64,000 nt of DNA. Origin: Cobetia amphilecti (GTDB taxonomy: Bacteria; Pseudomonadota; Gammaproteobacteria; Pseudomonadales; Halomonadaceae). The stretch lies in assembly GCF_030010415.1 (NCBI RefSeq), contig NZ_JASCSA010000003.1; one strand, 5' to 3'. Below the pieces are notes generated by a model. It ran no database searches, was not told where the DNA came from, and worked only from the letters and a program-made list of their open reading frames with translations. Both the position numbers and the translations under genes were made by a program. Shown piece after piece: positions 62,454 through 64,000 of this stretch (its first letter is position 1; each line of letters opens with the position of its first letter).

Positions 62454-63173
62454 ATGACGATGAATCTGCGCCCACGACTGCGCCTGGCGACCGCACTGCT
62501 GCTGGCAGCCAGCGCAAGTCCGCTGGCGCTGGCCGATAGCCTGCCGATCAGCCAGCCAGTCACCGTGACGCTCGACAGTGGCGTCAAGATCCTGCTCAAG
62601 CCGGACCACAGCTGGGAATATCAGCTGGATGAGGTGCAGGCCGCTTCCGCCCCGGCCACACAGCCCTCAGTGAAGGCTGGCAGCGCGCTGGTGCCGACCT
62701 CGACGGCCGTGCCGGTGACGGCGGCGGTCGCTCCGGCTGGCGACTCGGCCTCACCATCAGCCAGTGCAGCCTCTGCCAGCGCCAGCAACGCAGCGCCTGA
62801 CAGCGCGTCACGCCTCAACAGCAGCGCGCTGGCCAATCCGCGGCTGTTGAGTGAAGGCCACCGCGATGGTCTGGTCGCGCGTCTGTCCTCGGTGAGCGAA
62901 GAGGATGACGAGGCGCTTCTGCAGTTCAGTCTCGACAACACGGCCGGCCAGAGTGTCATCGGCGTGCAGGCCAGACTGCGCCTGTATGCCGATGATGGCC
63001 ATCTGCTCGCGACGCGTGAAGTGCCGCTGTGGGTCGGTGAATATCGCCTGCCCCAGACCTACCTGCGCCCCGGCCAGACACGCGATAGCCGCGAGGTACG
63101 CATCTCGCTGCCGGAGGGCGAGTGGTCACGCCAGCTGGTGCGCGTGGAAGTCACCGAGGTGGAGTTCCGCTGA
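62454..63173 (+). CDS. Secreted hypothetical protein (DUF3157-like)
   Basis: 239 residues: signal peptide (cleavage near ALA|DS), a short region VTLDSGVKILLKPDHSWEYQ recalling DUF3157, an Ala/Ser/Pro-rich linker (about 65-125) and a C-terminal domain with FSLDNTAGQSVIGVQARLRL. The C-terminal part may form an Ig-like fold. Function unknown. The ATG has GAGGAG upstream and is close to rpiA, so co-transcription is likely. Confidence 0.8.
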   Translation: MTMNLRPRLRLATALLLAASASPLALADSLPISQPVTVTLDSGVKILLKPDHSWEYQLDEVQAASAPATQPSVKAGSALVPTSTAVPVTAAVAPAGDSASPSASAASASASNAAPDSASRLNSSALANPRLLSEGHRDGLVARLSSVSEEDDEALLQFSLDNTAGQSVIGVQARLRLYADDGHLLATREVPLWVGEYRLPQTYLRPGQTRDSREVRISLPEGEWSRQLVRVEVTEVEFR

Positions 63174-63222
63174 TCATCAGATGCCGGATGCCAGGTGTCA
63201 GATGCCACAGCAGCCAGACGAA

Positions 63223-63252
63223 AAACGGGAAGCCCTGAGGGGCTTCCCGTTT
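63223..63252 (+). terminator. Terminator between the secreted protein and the Tsx-like gene
   Basis: AAACGGGAAGCCC (63223-63235) and GGGCTTCCCGTTT (63240-63252), loop TGAG, followed by a T-rich run on the plus strand. Confidence 0.9.
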
Positions 63253-63292
63253 CTATTTTAGCGCCGGTCGCTCAGCGAGAGCGAAGCGGTGA

Positions 63293-64000
63293 TCAGAACT
63301 TGTAGTTGATGCTGAAGTAGTTGCCGAAGCCGGTGGTGTCCTGGCGAACGCCGGTGGCAGTAGAGCCATCGGTGAAGAATGCCATGTTGTTGTAGTACTT
63401 CAGGCCGTAACCAAGTGCAATACGCTGGGTGTGGTAGTAGATGCCATTGAACCACTCCATGCTGTTGACGCTACGGCCATCTGCACCGCCCACCTCATCA
63501 GCCTTAAACTTGTAGTCCAGGTAGCCCTGATAGGCGATGAAGCTGCCATCTTCGAAGTTGACGAACGGCTTGAACCAATTGGTGGAGGCCATGTAGCCAT
63601 CCCATTTCTTCTCGTCTTCACCGCCGTAGTTCTCACGCACGTAACGCGCGTAGAGGTTGAAGCCCATCTTGCCGAACCACGGCACCTGCACATCGCTGCC
63701 CAGGCCGACGTAGTGCTCCCACAGGCCACTACCAACACCGTTCTCATCTCTCGCATTATCACCAATGTTGGTGACGGTGGCGATGTAGAGCTCCTCCACC
63801 GGGCCGAAGGACAGGTCGTAACCGGTCATGGCGTCCAGCGAGAAACGCGGCGCCAGCTTGGCGAAGAAGTTGTCATTACCGCTCTGATCATCCGATCCAT
63901 CATCAAAGATATCGAAGAAATCGACATACCCGTAGAGATCGACGATGCCCGAGCGGCCGCCGAACTCCATCTCCAGGTAGGTATCTTCGCTGTTGCGGTA
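63293..64000 (-). CDS. Tsx-like nucleoside-specific outer-membrane channel, 3' part
   Basis: The visible 235 residues are the C-terminal part of a Tsx-type 12-stranded barrel: TYLEMEFGGRSGIVDLYGYV, then alternating aromatic beta-strands, ending in INYKF with the terminal Phe needed for BAM insertion. Such channels import nucleosides. The N-terminus lies beyond the window. Confidence 0.9.
   Translation of the reverse strand, partial: YRNSEDTYLEMEFGGRSGIVDLYGYVDFFDIFDDGSDDQSGNDNFFAKLAPRFSLDAMTGYDLSFGPVEELYIATVTNIGDNARDENGVGSGLWEHYVGLGSDVQVPWFGKMGFNLYARYVRENYGGEDEKKWDGYMASTNWFKPFVNFEDGSFIAYQGYLDYKFKADEVGGADGRSVNSMEWFNGIYYHTQRIALGYGLKYYNNMAFFTDGSTATGVRQDTTGFGNYFSINYKF

Overview
The window looks like a piece of a gammaproteobacterial chromosome, most likely Halomonadaceae (Halomonas or Cobetia type). 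This is inferred from the GC-rich core, from gene orders shared with Pseudomonas and E. coli (comM-ubiK-glnK-amtB, ygfB-pepP-ubiH-ubiI opposite zapA-ssrS-ygfA, xseB-ispA-dxs, yqgE-ruvX-pyrR-pyrB-pyrC'), and from Pseudomonas-like fpr/finR and PyrC' proteins. No rRNA, tRNA or CRISPR array was seen.

Region 1 (1-10121) is a visibly more A/T-rich accessory island that ends inside comM. It reads as one terminal part of a Tn7-like transposon. A TnsE-like gene lies next to the end, the end carries repeated GTCGC-containing motifs 20 bp apart, and comM is cut after codon 282. The cargo is a metal-efflux set: a MerR-type regulator, a P1B-type Zn/Cd/Pb ATPase with lspA and a partial lnt behind it, a ZIP transporter broken by an in-frame amber codon, a DsbA-like/M23 peptidase pair, a CDF exporter and a BASS-family transporter. 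Near-identical MerR-type operators with 19-bp spacers precede both cadA and the CDF gene, so one regulator probably controls both.

Region 2 (10122-26300) is core genome with a nitrogen theme. The 5' remnant of comM, a gene-poor stretch, a small membrane protein and ubiK come first. Then comes glnK-amtB-glnK behind an NtrC-like site and a sigma54 promoter, fpr opposite finR, a baeRF protein, a dCache chemoreceptor, and the aapJQMP amino-acid ABC operon, which has its own sigma54-type promoter.

Region 3 (26300-39480) holds speE, a VanZ-like protein, hemE, ribA, a TrhA/hemolysin III protein, a Fic-fold protein that has lost its catalytic motif, a GST, the xseB-ispA-dxs operon, serA and a tautomerase. 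A cluster of three parS-like sites at 38873-39479 suggests that the region is origin-proximal.

Region 4 (39480-64000) holds pyrR-pyrB-pyrC', yqgE-ruvX, tonB, gshB, rsmE, secB, a rhodanese, gpmI, envC, ctp, ubiI-ubiH-pepP-ygfB, zapA-6S RNA-ygfA, a 31-residue membrane peptide gene, ilvA, rpiA, a secreted hypothetical protein and a partial Tsx-like porin. Genes are densely packed, and convergent pairs are usually separated by strong bidirectional hairpin terminators.
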